Below, in pieces: positions 9,386-18,106 of a DNA stretch of 34,511 nucleotides (positions within the stretch are counted from its first letter, which is position 1; every line of letters starts with the position of its first letter). This stretch comes from an uncultured Mycoplasmatota bacterium. Lineage in GTDB: Bacteria; Bacillota_I; Bacilli_A; RF39; UBA660. The position numbers and the translations under genes were made by a program. The notes below the pieces were generated by a model that ran no database searches, was not told the origin of the DNA, and was given only the letters and a program-made list of their open reading frames with translations. Where the stretch lies: positions 1-34,511 of the forward strand of contig CAMMYS010000011.1 of NCBI GenBank assembly GCA_946528555.1, written 5' to 3'.

Positions 9386-10099
9386 ATGAACAAAAAAGAA
9401 GAAATAATAATATTTGTTAGTATTACAGTTGTTATTATATTAGCAATATTATTTAACATATTAAAAAAAGATAATAAATTAATATATGAAGATAATTATA
9501 GATTAATATATCATGAATCTAATCTTATTTATGATATGACTATTACTAATGTAATAAAAGTAGATGTTAAAGAACAAGTACAATGTTTTAAAGCACCATG
9601 TGATCCTGTATATATGAAGAGTTATGAAGTTCCATATGAAAAGAAATATAAAGACTTCTTTAATGAATTATTTGAGGATAATGATACAAATACATTAGAT
9701 ATTACTAGAAACGATATTGGTTATGCAGATTATGTTGTATTAAGTGAAATTACTAGTAAATATAAAGTTTTAAAAAGTCATTTTAAATATAAAACAAATA
9801 ATTTTAATGATTCAAATTATGGTACAAGAGGTTATTATTTAGAAAAAACAAATAATGAAACTAGAGTAGTTATTGCTATGGGTGAAAAGAATACTGGTGG
9901 ATATAGTATTGATTTACAAAATATAGAAGTTGTTGATAATGATGTTAAAATCACTGTAGAAGAAACATTTCCTGGAAGAAATGATACAGTTACTATGGCA
10001 TTTACTTATCCATGTGTAGAAGTAGTATTTCCTTTTGAAGTTAAAAACATATCAGTAATAAATACTAGTAATCAAAAATTTTATTTAATTAAGAAGTAG
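9386..10099 (+). CDS. Membrane-anchored protein with PrcB_C-like domain
   Basis: The 237-residue protein has a membrane anchor at about residues 7-26, then an unknown extracytoplasmic region with a Cys pair (VQCFKAPCDPV, Cys67 and Cys72), and a C-terminal domain at about 160-220 resembling PrcB_C: VVIAMGEKNTGGYSIDL, a strand-rich middle, FPGRND, and TYPCVEVVF. PrcB was described as a subunit of a protease complex in spirochaetes; in Firmicutes such domains are common but poorly characterised. No catalytic motif is visible, so a binding or regulatory role outside the membrane is the best guess. It is the last gene of its unit, with its stop codon inside the terminator hairpin. Confidence 0.75.
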   Translation: MNKKEEIIIFVSITVVIILAILFNILKKDNKLIYEDNYRLIYHESNLIYDMTITNVIKVDVKEQVQCFKAPCDPVYMKSYEVPYEKKYKDFFNELFEDNDTNTLDITRNDIGYADYVVLSEITSKYKVLKSHFKYKTNNFNDSNYGTRGYYLEKTNNETRVVIAMGEKNTGGYSIDLQNIEVVDNDVKITVEETFPGRNDTVTMAFTYPCVEVVFPFEVKNISVINTSNQKFYLIKK

Positions 10100-10113
10100 A
10101 AATACTTCTTTTT
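10091..10113 (+). terminator. Terminator overlapping the stop codon of the PrcB_C-like gene
   Basis: AAGAAGTA at 10091-10098 pairs perfectly with TACTTCTT at 10103-10110 around a GAAA loop, followed by T residues. The TAG stop codon (10097-10099) spans the end of the left arm and the first loop base. Confidence 0.8.
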
Positions 10114-10116
10114 AAT

Positions 10117-10125
10117 TGCTATAAT
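10117..10125 (+). promoter_or_regulatory. Extended -10 promoter for yfmF
   Basis: TGCTATAAT is a full extended -10 element. No clear -35 is present; the -35 position lies inside the upstream terminator stem. The predicted start site (about 10132) is just two bases before the GGAGG ribosome site at 10134-10138. Confidence 0.65.
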
Positions 10126-10143
10126 ATTTAAATGGAGGCAGTA

Positions 10144-11397
10144 ATGAAATACAACAAAATAGAAAAAGACAATTATAATATTCATATTATCGATACTAAT
10201 AGATTTAAAGAGATGCATATTGTTATGTTTTTAACTAGAAAATGTAATAATGATGAAATGGCTCTTGGTAATTTATTATGCTCTAATATTACATATACAT
10301 CTAAGAAATATAATACTAAAAGTAAAATAGCTACAAGAGGAGAAGAACTATTTGGTGCTAAAGTAAGTGCATCATTTGGATACAATGGTGATACTGAAAA
10401 TATAGTTCTAGCACTTCAAATGTTAAATCCAAAATATACAGAAGAAAAGTATTTAGATGAATCATTAGATTTTTATAGAGAAATAGTATTTAATCCTAAT
10501 GTTGATAAAGGTGGTTTTAATAAAGAGTTTTTTGATATAACAAAAGATAATTATTTAAATTCAATAAAATCCATGAAAGATAATGCTGCTGATTATGCTT
10601 CTATTTTATATAACAAGATTATGTATGAAGGAACTATTGCTGAAAAAAGTGTTCCAACTATAGAAGAAATAGAAAGTGTAACAAGAAAATCTCTATACGA
10701 ATACTATAAAAAATTATTTACTGGTGGATATAAAATAGATATTTGTATATATGGAGAAGATTCAGAATTATTAGTAGATAAGATAGATAAATTATTTAAA
10801 AATATTAAAGGCAATAAAAATAAATTAGATTTTAATTATAAACATAATGATAGAAAAGAAGTTATAGAAAAGATAGAAAATACTAATTTTAAACAATCTA
10901 GATTATATATAGGATATACTTTAAAAAATCTTAATTATCATGAAATAAATCATGTATTAAGAGTATATTCAACTATACTTGGTTCAATGAACGATTCAAT
11001 GTTATTTAATTATGTTAGAGAAAAATATTCGCTATGCTATAGTATTAATTCTAGTTATAATAAATATGATCCAGTATTAACTATTTATGCTGGCATTAAT
11101 AAAGTTAATTATGAAGAAGCTAAGAAAAGAATATTTGAAACAATTGAATTTATGAAAGATAAAAGAAAATTAAAAAGATTATTTAATCAAGCTAAAGAAA
11201 CATATAATACATTTTTAAATAGTTACTATGATGATTTATATGGTCAAATTAATCATTATTATTATAGTGAATTTAATTTAGTTGAAGATATAGAAGAATT
11301 AAGAAAGAATTTATCTAATGTCACTATTGATGAAGTAATTAAATTAAATGATAAGATGCAATTAAGCACTATATTTTTAATGAGAGGGGATGATTAG
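10144..11397 (+). CDS. yfmF: M16-family peptidase-like protein YfmF (inactive partner)
   Basis: This is the first of a pair of insulinase-fold (M16) proteins found side by side in low-GC Gram-positives (ymfF/ymfH in Bacillus, annotated as EF-P 5-aminopentanol modification-associated). The 417 residues have the two-lobed M16 layout, including RGEELFGAKVSASFGYNGD and later SRLYIGYTLKNL, SMNDSMLFNYVREKYSLCYSINS. The zinc motif HxxEH is absent, as expected for the non-catalytic subunit. I chose the ATG at 10144 because GGAGG lies at 10134-10138; the in-frame ATG at 10132 overlaps that site. The gene directly precedes yfmH. The exact function of the pair is not settled, so the name rests on family and pairing. 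Confidence 0.85.
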   Translation: MKYNKIEKDNYNIHIIDTNRFKEMHIVMFLTRKCNNDEMALGNLLCSNITYTSKKYNTKSKIATRGEELFGAKVSASFGYNGDTENIVLALQMLNPKYTEEKYLDESLDFYREIVFNPNVDKGGFNKEFFDITKDNYLNSIKSMKDNAADYASILYNKIMYEGTIAEKSVPTIEEIESVTRKSLYEYYKKLFTGGYKIDICIYGEDSELLVDKIDKLFKNIKGNKNKLDFNYKHNDRKEVIEKIENTNFKQSRLYIGYTLKNLNYHEINHVLRVYSTILGSMNDSMLFNYVREKYSLCYSINSSYNKYDPVLTIYAGINKVNYEEAKKRIFETIEFMKDKRKLKRLFNQAKETYNTFLNSYYDDLYGQINHYYYSEFNLVEDIEELRKNLSNVTIDEVIKLNDKMQLSTIFLMRGDD

Positions 11398-11398
11398 T

Positions 11399-12658
11399 TT
11401 GGAAAAGTATGTATTTGAAAAAGTGGATGAAAGTATATATAAAGAAACTCTTGATAATGGTCTTGAAATATATATGTATCCTACTAATAAAACTAAGAAT
11501 TTCTATATAACTATATCTGTTAAATATGGCGCTAGAGTATTAAGATATAAAATAGGTGATGAAATAACTGATGTAATCCCAGGAAGTGCACATTTTTTAG
11601 AACATAAAGTTATGGCATTATCAGAAAATAGTGGCTTTTCTAAAAGAATTAATAAATATGGTAGTCTTGCTAATGCATGGACTAATAATTATGGAACTAA
11701 TTATAATTTATTTGGAAGTAAAGATATTTATGAAAATATTAAATTATTATTAGATATATTCTATGATACTGACATCAATGAAAAGAATGTTGCAGAAGAA
11801 AAAGGTATCATTGGTGAAGAAATAGATATGAATAAAGATAATCTTACTAGATATCTAACAAATATTTTTAATAAAAATTTATTTAATAAAATATATGCTA
11901 GAAATACCGTAGTAGGCGAAAGAAGTGATATAGAAAAAATAACTGCTAAATCACTTAATAAGATATATTCAGATTATTATGTTCCTAATAACACATTTAT
12001 ATGTGTATGTGGAGATTTTGAAATAGATAAATGTGTTGAATTAATTAAAAAACATATTAAAAAATATAATCCTAAATATAAAGAAATACCTCAAATGGTA
12101 GTAGATAAAGAACCATTAAAAGTATCAAAAGAATATGAAGAAGTTATAAAACATACAGAAGCTGAAAGAGCAAGAGTAGGTTTTAAAATTAAAAAAGACA
12201 TATTTAATATTGAAGATAATTTGCTTAGATATTATATAGATATTATATTCTCATGTTATATTTCTACTACTAGTGATTTATATGCTAAATATAAAAAAGA
12301 AGATTTATTCTATGATGGGGGCTATTCTGGATATATAGTAGATGATTTCTTAATAATAAATGTAAGTGGTATATGCAAAGATGGTAATAAATTTATTAAA
12401 GAAGTTTTAAAAGATATAAAGAAAATTAAAATTAGTAAAGAAGACTTTGATAGAAAGAAAAAAATATATTTAAAGTCTTATATAACTGATTTTGATAATA
12501 TAGAAGATATTGAATATAATATATGTATGTCTTTAATGGTAGATGGATATATTAATTTTAATGAATATAGTGATATAGTTAATATGAACTATGAAGAAGC
12601 TCAAAGAATAATAAATTTATTAGATTTTGATAATTATACAGTTATTAATTGTAAATAA
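11399..12658 (+). CDS. yfmH: M16-family zinc peptidase YfmH (catalytic partner)
   Basis: The partner of yfmF keeps the M16 zinc site: inverted motif HFLEHKVM (His, Glu, His at about residues 65-69) and the downstream acidic ligand region EEKGIIGEEIDM about 70 residues later. Further M16 features are YGSLANAWTNNYGTNY and YYVPNNTFICVCGDF. The start is uncertain. An ATG at 11390 overlaps the end of yfmF but touches the ribosome site AGAGGGG (11383-11389) with no spacer, while the TTG at 11399 sits nine bases after it, so I chose TTG. Either start gives about 420 residues. A bidirectional terminator separates it from the convergent minus-strand gene. Confidence 0.88.
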   Translation: MEKYVFEKVDESIYKETLDNGLEIYMYPTNKTKNFYITISVKYGARVLRYKIGDEITDVIPGSAHFLEHKVMALSENSGFSKRINKYGSLANAWTNNYGTNYNLFGSKDIYENIKLLLDIFYDTDINEKNVAEEKGIIGEEIDMNKDNLTRYLTNIFNKNLFNKIYARNTVVGERSDIEKITAKSLNKIYSDYYVPNNTFICVCGDFEIDKCVELIKKHIKKYNPKYKEIPQMVVDKEPLKVSKEYEEVIKHTEAERARVGFKIKKDIFNIEDNLLRYYIDIIFSCYISTTSDLYAKYKKEDLFYDGGYSGYIVDDFLIINVSGICKDGNKFIKEVLKDIKKIKISKEDFDRKKKIYLKSYITDFDNIEDIEYNICMSLMVDGYINFNEYSDIVNMNYEEAQRIINLLDFDNYTVINCK

Positions 12659-12684
12659 AAAAAGAAGTTTTTAAACTTCTTTTT
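12659..12684. terminator. Bidirectional terminator between yfmH and the 923-aa gene
   Basis: AAAGAAGTTT at 12661-12670 pairs with AAACTTCTTT at 12673-12682. An A-run on the left and a T-run on the right let it serve both converging genes. Confidence 0.8.
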
Positions 12685-15454
12685 ATTTTGAATAACCAAA
12701 ATCTTCATCTTCTTCATCGTCTTTATTTTTTAAAACTGTATGAGCAGCAAGACCAGCTGCTCCAACTCCAAGACCCATAGCAGAAGCAATACCCATTTTC
12801 TTTAAACCTGAGTTATCTTTAGGTTTTTGAATTATTTCCGGAATACTATTATCTTGAATAATTGGTTCCATAATGTTTTGCTCACTATAATCATCAATTA
12901 TTATATCAGGATTTAACTCTTGTGATGGTTCAGTAATTATAATAATTTCGGGTTGTTCTTCTAAAGGATTACTACTTAAATTAATAATATTTGGTGAATT
13001 ATTAGTTCTAGTAATAGGTTTATCATTATATGTAATTATTTCATCATTAGGATTATCTAATATTTTGAAAGGTTTTGGTTTTGGTACTTCAACTGGAGTA
13101 TCATATTCACCAGCTTTTGGTCTAAATGGAGTTGCTGGTGCTTGAACAGGCTCAGTTATACCAACAAATATATCAGTTGGAAATTCTTCAATTATTTGTG
13201 CTTCTTCTTCAGACTCTTTAGGGTCTTCTGGAGCACTACTACCAGTTGTAGTAGGTGAAGGACCACTAGAATAATTACCAGGATAACTATAATTTGGATA
13301 ATCTTCATTTTCATCTAATTTGTCTACATCATCTATTGTAGGATGTAATTTTTCATAATAATCATTTAATAATTGTTTATAATTTTTAGTTGTATCTATA
13401 TAACTTGAATAAGGACTTAAATCTAAATTAAAGTTTGCATTAAATGAAATATTACCATTAGCATCTTTAACTGGATTTTCATACATACTTTTAACTTGAT
13501 CTATAGCACTTTGAATTATTTCTTGAGCAGCTTGTACTACTGGAGCAAGACCTTCTAATTTTTTAATTTCATCTTCTAAAGATTTTTTATTATCATTATA
13601 ACCTAGTAATATGTTTTTCTTAGATTGAATTTCACTATCAGTGTAGCAAGGTTTACCACCAGTTTTTTCTTCTTCACCAGCATCATTAATAATCGTTTTA
13701 ACTTCTGTTACACATGATGACATTGAAGATATAGTACCATTTATTTCGCTTATCAATGATTGATATCTATTATATTCATCTCTAAGAGTAGGTAATTTAC
13801 TATCATCAAGTTCAGGATCATCTCCTAAGTAATCTATTATTATACCCATAGCAGTTTGAATAGCTTCTTCAATAAAATTAGCTGCTTTAACATTAGCACT
13901 TAATAAACTTTGATAGCTAGTTAAATTAGATTTAACATCATTCCATACTCCACCTTGTAATATATTAGAATTACCAATTCCAGATATAAAACTATCAACG
14001 CCACTCTTAAGATTATTAGATGTCTCAATAGTATTATTAAGGGAAGGAATAATTGCATTAACAGCACCTTTAATTGCACTTGCACTGATTTTACCAACTT
14101 TTCCTTCAGTAAGTTTTATTCCAGTTATAGCAGATATTTCATTATAAATATTATCAGCCATTACTGCATTTTTAGCAGTATCAAATAAATTACTTGTTGC
14201 TGATTTTAATTTTTCTAATTCTGTACTAATAGAAGTATTACTAGTAGCAAACATACTACTAATTGAGTCAGTAAGTGATGATTCTGCCATAACACTAGCA
14301 AAGCCATCCATTTTATATATAGCATTAGCAATACTATAAACAGCGTCAGCTTCAGTACTAATATTTCCATATAATTTATTTGTTACAGCACCAAAATAAT
14401 TTGCAGCACCATAAAATGATCCAATAATACCAGCTTCATTATTTGATTCTTTTGTATAATTTAATTTATTATGTTCAACTAATTTTCCTTTTATATCATT
14501 AACAGAATTACTTACAAAAGATAAATTAGATGCTAGAGAAGTACCAGCTTCTAATTTGTTAAAAGCATTAGCGAAACCATTTAATTCTGAATTCTTTTCA
14601 TATAAACTTTCCATGTTTTTAACAAACATTTCTCTAACTAATTCTTGTACTTGTTCTGCAGTTAATTTTCTAGATACATAGTTTCCATTTTCATCTACAT
14701 AGTGTTCTGTATATATATATTCTACTTTTAAATTTTGTCCATTAAAATTAAAATTATGAGGCAAGTTAGCAAAATTAAATTCACCATTTGCTATATTATC
14801 TATTCCGTTTTGCATAAAAATATAATAGGGAAGTATATGTTTATCTCCACCTGTATTTGTTCTAATATCGACATCTATAATATGTACACCTTCTGTATTA
14901 GAAACATGTCTAGTTAAACTACGTCCTTTGTTTTGATAAACATTAAATATAGTAACATTGTTTTCTATTAAAGATTTTCTTTCACTTTCTGTTAAATTAA
15001 GTGGGGCTCCCCATGATGATTCTGTTATAACAGCACAAAAATTATTAGCACCTGTGCTTCTAGCATAATGAGCTGCATACTTAGCTGTCATTTCCGCACT
15101 TAAACTAAATCCAGTTAATACTGTATTATTTTGATTTAAATTTAATTGGTTTGATAGTTTAGTCATAAAACCGGTTACAGCATCTTGCCAACCAGCTGTT
15201 TCATAAGCATTACCACCAGCACCAGATTGAACAATTACATCAATATTATTTGAATTTCCATTCAAAAATTCTAAAACGTTTCTACCAGTTCCACCTTGAC
15301 CATATCCTTGTAATGTCATACTAGCATTTTCATCAATATTACCAATATTTACAAGAAAATTAAAATTACGACCATTTGATTTAAATGGGATACTGTATAA
15401 ACCAGGTTTTTGTCTTGAAATGTCATTAATTGAATTAAGCATAATTGGTTTCAT
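12683..15454 (-). CDS. Large unknown protein: alpha/beta-hydrolase-like head, helical middle, C-terminal membrane helix
   Basis: I do not recognise the whole protein (923 residues). About residues 20-230 look like an alpha/beta hydrolase: a loop QGYGQGGTGRNV, a nucleophile elbow LTGFSLSAEMTAKYAAHYA (Ser117), a strand AVITESSWGAP, and GGDKHILPYY (His206) as possible catalytic His; the acidic member is unclear. About 265-700 is helical with Ala/Ser-rich stretches, a GGVWNDVKSN segment (501-510) and a Cys pair (581, 603). About 710-885 is a Pro/Glu/Asn linker. Residues 888-908 form a Gly/Ala-rich hydrophobic helix, then a short acidic tail. There is no N-terminal signal peptide. I chose the ATG at 15454 because AAGGAG lies just upstream; 33 further codon bases to 15487 are less likely. 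Confidence 0.8.
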   Translation of the reverse strand: MKPIMLNSINDISRQKPGLYSIPFKSNGRNFNFLVNIGNIDENASMTLQGYGQGGTGRNVLEFLNGNSNNIDVIVQSGAGGNAYETAGWQDAVTGFMTKLSNQLNLNQNNTVLTGFSLSAEMTAKYAAHYARSTGANNFCAVITESSWGAPLNLTESERKSLIENNVTIFNVYQNKGRSLTRHVSNTEGVHIIDVDIRTNTGGDKHILPYYIFMQNGIDNIANGEFNFANLPHNFNFNGQNLKVEYIYTEHYVDENGNYVSRKLTAEQVQELVREMFVKNMESLYEKNSELNGFANAFNKLEAGTSLASNLSFVSNSVNDIKGKLVEHNKLNYTKESNNEAGIIGSFYGAANYFGAVTNKLYGNISTEADAVYSIANAIYKMDGFASVMAESSLTDSISSMFATSNTSISTELEKLKSATSNLFDTAKNAVMADNIYNEISAITGIKLTEGKVGKISASAIKGAVNAIIPSLNNTIETSNNLKSGVDSFISGIGNSNILQGGVWNDVKSNLTSYQSLLSANVKAANFIEEAIQTAMGIIIDYLGDDPELDDSKLPTLRDEYNRYQSLISEINGTISSMSSCVTEVKTIINDAGEEEKTGGKPCYTDSEIQSKKNILLGYNDNKKSLEDEIKKLEGLAPVVQAAQEIIQSAIDQVKSMYENPVKDANGNISFNANFNLDLSPYSSYIDTTKNYKQLLNDYYEKLHPTIDDVDKLDENEDYPNYSYPGNYSSGPSPTTTGSSAPEDPKESEEEAQIIEEFPTDIFVGITEPVQAPATPFRPKAGEYDTPVEVPKPKPFKILDNPNDEIITYNDKPITRTNNSPNIINLSSNPLEEQPEIIIITEPSQELNPDIIIDDYSEQNIMEPIIQDNSIPEIIQKPKDNSGLKKMGIASAMGLGVGAAGLAAHTVLKNKDDEEDEDFGYSK

Positions 15455-15477
15455 AATGGTATACTCCTTACTATTTA

Positions 15478-15486
15478 ATTTTATCA
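15478..15486 (-). promoter_or_regulatory. Extended -10 promoter for the 923-aa gene
   Basis: On the minus strand this reads TGATAAAAT (TGn plus TAAAAT), about 24 bases upstream of the chosen ATG. It is divergent from the comN promoter at 15540, so the two promoters share about 110 bases. Confidence 0.5.
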
Positions 15487-15539
15487 TATAGATGTAAGAA
15501 AATAAACAATTAATAGTTTCTTTTTATAGGCATTCATTG

Positions 15540-15545
15540 TATAAT
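15540..15545 (+). promoter_or_regulatory. Promoter -10 box for the comN-secDF-rel unit
   Basis: A consensus TATAAT preceded by TTG, with only a weak -35 (TTTCTT) 17 bases upstream. The predicted start site lies about 15 bases before the comN ATG and close to its GGAGG (15558-15562). Confidence 0.55.
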
Positions 15546-15567
15546 TAATATGAGATTGGAGGCATTT

Positions 15568-15834
15568 ATGAATGATGAAGTAATTGAATTTAAAAACATA
15601 AATGAATTATATAAAAGAGTAGGACCAGCTTTATATTCTAAATGCGTAGAATTAAGAAAATTAGGTATGAAACATATAACTGGCAAAGATATATGGTTAT
15701 ATTTAATTGATAATGTTTGGAAAGATAAAAAAGAGTTAGAGCTTAGTGATATGGTTAGTGATATTTTATTTGCTGATAGAGATGCCATTGATGAATATGT
15801 ATCAGATAAAATATTAGATTCTAAGAAAGATTAA
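15568..15834 (+). CDS. comN: ComN-like post-transcriptional regulator
   Basis: This small cytoplasmic protein (88 residues) resembles the ComN/post-transcriptional regulator family of low-GC Gram-positives. Segments are YKRVGPALYSKCVELRKLGM, then TGKDIWLYLIDNVWK, then LSDMVSDIL. In Bacillus, ComN influences competence mRNA and sits upstream of secDF, as here, which supports the call. I chose the ATG at 15568 because GGAGG lies at 15558-15562; the in-frame ATG at 15550 precedes that site. Its stop overlaps the region just before secDF. What it regulates in this organism cannot be told. Confidence 0.78.
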   Translation: MNDEVIEFKNINELYKRVGPALYSKCVELRKLGMKHITGKDIWLYLIDNVWKDKKELELSDMVSDILFADRDAIDEYVSDKILDSKKD

Positions 15835-15845
15835 TGGAGGAAGAC

Positions 15846-18095
15846 ATGAAGAAAATTTATAAGTTATTACTAGTAATTATAGTAATTTTAGTAGCAGGAG
15901 CATATGTAATAAAACCTACTATTAAAAACATATCATATGGTATAGATTTACAAGGTGGATTTGAAATTTTATATAGAATAGAACCACTTGAAGAAAATTC
16001 TACTATAGATGAAACAGATTTGAAAAATACTTATAATGCTATTGTAAATAGAATAGATACATTAGGTGTTTCAGAACCTGTTATTAATTTTGAAGGAGAC
16101 AATTTAATTAGAATACAATTACCAGGTGTCTCAAATGAAGAAGAAGCAAGAAATAGAATTAGTACTACAGCAGTACTATCTTTTAGAGACGTAGATGATA
16201 ATTTATTATTAACAAGTGATGTTCTTGGAAATAGAGCAACTATTGAACAAAATACATCTGTTAGAGGACAAGCTTTTACATATCAAGTTAAATTAGATAT
16301 TAGAGATACTGCTAAATTTTATGAAGTAACTAAAGCTATAGCAGCAAGAGCAAATACAAATGAAAATATAATGGTTACTTGGTTAGATTTTGATAGTACT
16401 ACAGATTCATATAAAAGAAGAGTAGAAGATTATGGAAATGAAGCTTGTAATGATATGAAATGTATTTCAGCTGCATTTGTTAATGAAGGATTAAATAGTA
16501 AAAATGTTGTTATAACAGGAAACTTTAATAAAGAAGAAGCTCAATATTTAGCTGATTTAATTAATAGTGGATCTCTTCCTACTAAATTAGTAGAAGAAGC
16601 TACACCAAAGAGTGTATCTCCATCATTTGGAGCAGAAACTATTTCTAAAACAGGACTTGCAGGTTTAATTACATTTGTTATTATTTCACTTATATTAATA
16701 TTTAAATATAGAGTAAGTGGATTACTTGGAAGTGTTTGTTTATTTGTATATGCATTACTTGTATTTGTAATATTTAATGCAGTAGATGGAGTTTTAACAT
16801 TAACTGGTATTGCAGCTCTTGTTCTAGGTATAGGTATGGCTGTTGACTCTATTATTATTTCAAATGAAAGAATTAAAGATGAATTATACAGAAATAGTAA
16901 ATTAGTTCAATCATATAAAGAAGGTATTAAGAGTAGTTTAGTTGCTATTGTTGATGCTAATATTACAACATTAATCGCAGGTATAGTTTTATATATATTT
17001 GGTGAATCTTCAGTAAAAGGATTTGCTACTATGTTAATTATTACAATATTTGTGACAATATTTGCAGCAGTAATGCTATATAGATTATTACTTAGTATGG
17101 CTGTAAAATCAAAATTCTTTAATGAAAAGCAAAATGCTTTATTTGGAAAAATAAGAGGACATAAAGAATTAGATTATGTTAAGAAAGCAAGAGTTCCAAT
17201 GATATTATCAGCAAGCATTATAGCTATTGGAATTGCATTTGTAATAGTAAGAGGATTTAACTTTGGAGTAGATTTTACTGGTGGAACTAATATAAGTTTA
17301 TCTAGTAGTAAAGATATAGATTTTGCTAAAGTAAAAGAAATAGTAAAAGACTATGATGTAAGAAAATATTCTTATTATGTAGGAACTAATAAAGAAGGAT
17401 ATATTGTATTAAATGATATTCTTGAAGAAGAAGATGAAATAAAAGTTAAAGATGAGTTATTGAAACTTGGTATTGAATCATCTTCAAGTGAAATTAGTAC
17501 TCTTGTTACTAAGAGTTTAACTAAGAATGCAATTTATTCATTAATATATGCTATGATTGCAATAGTTATTTATATGATAATTAGATTTAACTTTAATTAT
17601 GCTATTACTGGTATATTAATGTTACTTCATGATGTGTTAATAATTCTTGCATTATTTGCAATACTTCACATAAGTGTAGACTTTATAATAGTAGCTGCAT
17701 TATTAACAATAATTGGTTATTCAATTAATGATACAATAGTTGTATTTGATAGAATTAGAGATATTAAGAAAAAGAAATATCACAATAGAAAGAAACTTAC
17801 ATATGAAGAATTAGAAGAATTAATTAATGAATCTAGTTCAAGTACATTTAGTAGAAACTTATGGACAAGTATTACTACTATAGTATCTGTTGTTACATTA
17901 TTGTGTGTTGGATTAAATGATATATTTACATTTAATATTGCAATATTAATAGGATTAATTGCTGGAACAATTTCATCATTATTAATAGGCCCTAGAATTT
18001 GGATGATATTTGAAAGTAAAACAATGAATAGACCTGAAGAAGATGATGATGACGATGGTCCTCAAGAATTAAAAATAAAAGGAATTAATGATTAA
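15846..18095 (+). CDS. secDF: Fused protein translocase subunit SecDF
   Basis: SecDF uses the proton gradient to help pull proteins through SecYEG. The protein (749 residues) is a fusion of SecD and SecF as in Bacillus. The SecD half has an N-terminal membrane helix, the D1 motif YGIDLQGGFEI (about 31-41), a P1 periplasmic-type domain, and a block of five membrane helices with GIGMAVDSIIISNERIKDEL (D4). The SecF half has FGVDFTGGTNI (about 472) and a second five-helix block with GYSINDTIVVFDRIRD (D4-like). I chose the ATG at 15846 because GGAGG is at 15836-15840; the ATG at 15834 overlaps the comN stop. The C-terminal tail has an Asp/Glu run. Confidence 0.95.
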   Translation: MKKIYKLLLVIIVILVAGAYVIKPTIKNISYGIDLQGGFEILYRIEPLEENSTIDETDLKNTYNAIVNRIDTLGVSEPVINFEGDNLIRIQLPGVSNEEEARNRISTTAVLSFRDVDDNLLLTSDVLGNRATIEQNTSVRGQAFTYQVKLDIRDTAKFYEVTKAIAARANTNENIMVTWLDFDSTTDSYKRRVEDYGNEACNDMKCISAAFVNEGLNSKNVVITGNFNKEEAQYLADLINSGSLPTKLVEEATPKSVSPSFGAETISKTGLAGLITFVIISLILIFKYRVSGLLGSVCLFVYALLVFVIFNAVDGVLTLTGIAALVLGIGMAVDSIIISNERIKDELYRNSKLVQSYKEGIKSSLVAIVDANITTLIAGIVLYIFGESSVKGFATMLIITIFVTIFAAVMLYRLLLSMAVKSKFFNEKQNALFGKIRGHKELDYVKKARVPMILSASIIAIGIAFVIVRGFNFGVDFTGGTNISLSSSKDIDFAKVKEIVKDYDVRKYSYYVGTNKEGYIVLNDILEEEDEIKVKDELLKLGIESSSSEISTLVTKSLTKNAIYSLIYAMIAIVIYMIIRFNFNYAITGILMLLHDVLIILALFAILHISVDFIIVAALLTIIGYSINDTIVVFDRIRDIKKKKYHNRKKLTYEELEELINESSSSTFSRNLWTSITTIVSVVTLLCVGLNDIFTFNIAILIGLIAGTISSLLIGPRIWMIFESKTMNRPEEDDDDDGPQELKIKGIND

Positions 18096-18106
18096 AGGGA
18101 AGTGAT

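Noticed and set aside
2973..10385. Short minus-strand ORFs at 2973-3170, 6906-7103 and 10182-10385
   Set aside because: All are antisense shadows of supported genes with no signals of their own.
15443..15487. Upstream ATG at 15487 as the start of the 923-aa protein
   Set aside because: It lies over the predicted -10 region and has no ribosome site, whereas the ATG at 15454 has AAGGAG at good spacing.
14735..15788. Plus-strand ORF at 14735-14917 and minus-strand ORF at 15534-15788
   Set aside because: The first lies inside the 923-aa gene and the second is antisense to comN; neither has a ribosome site or recognisable product.
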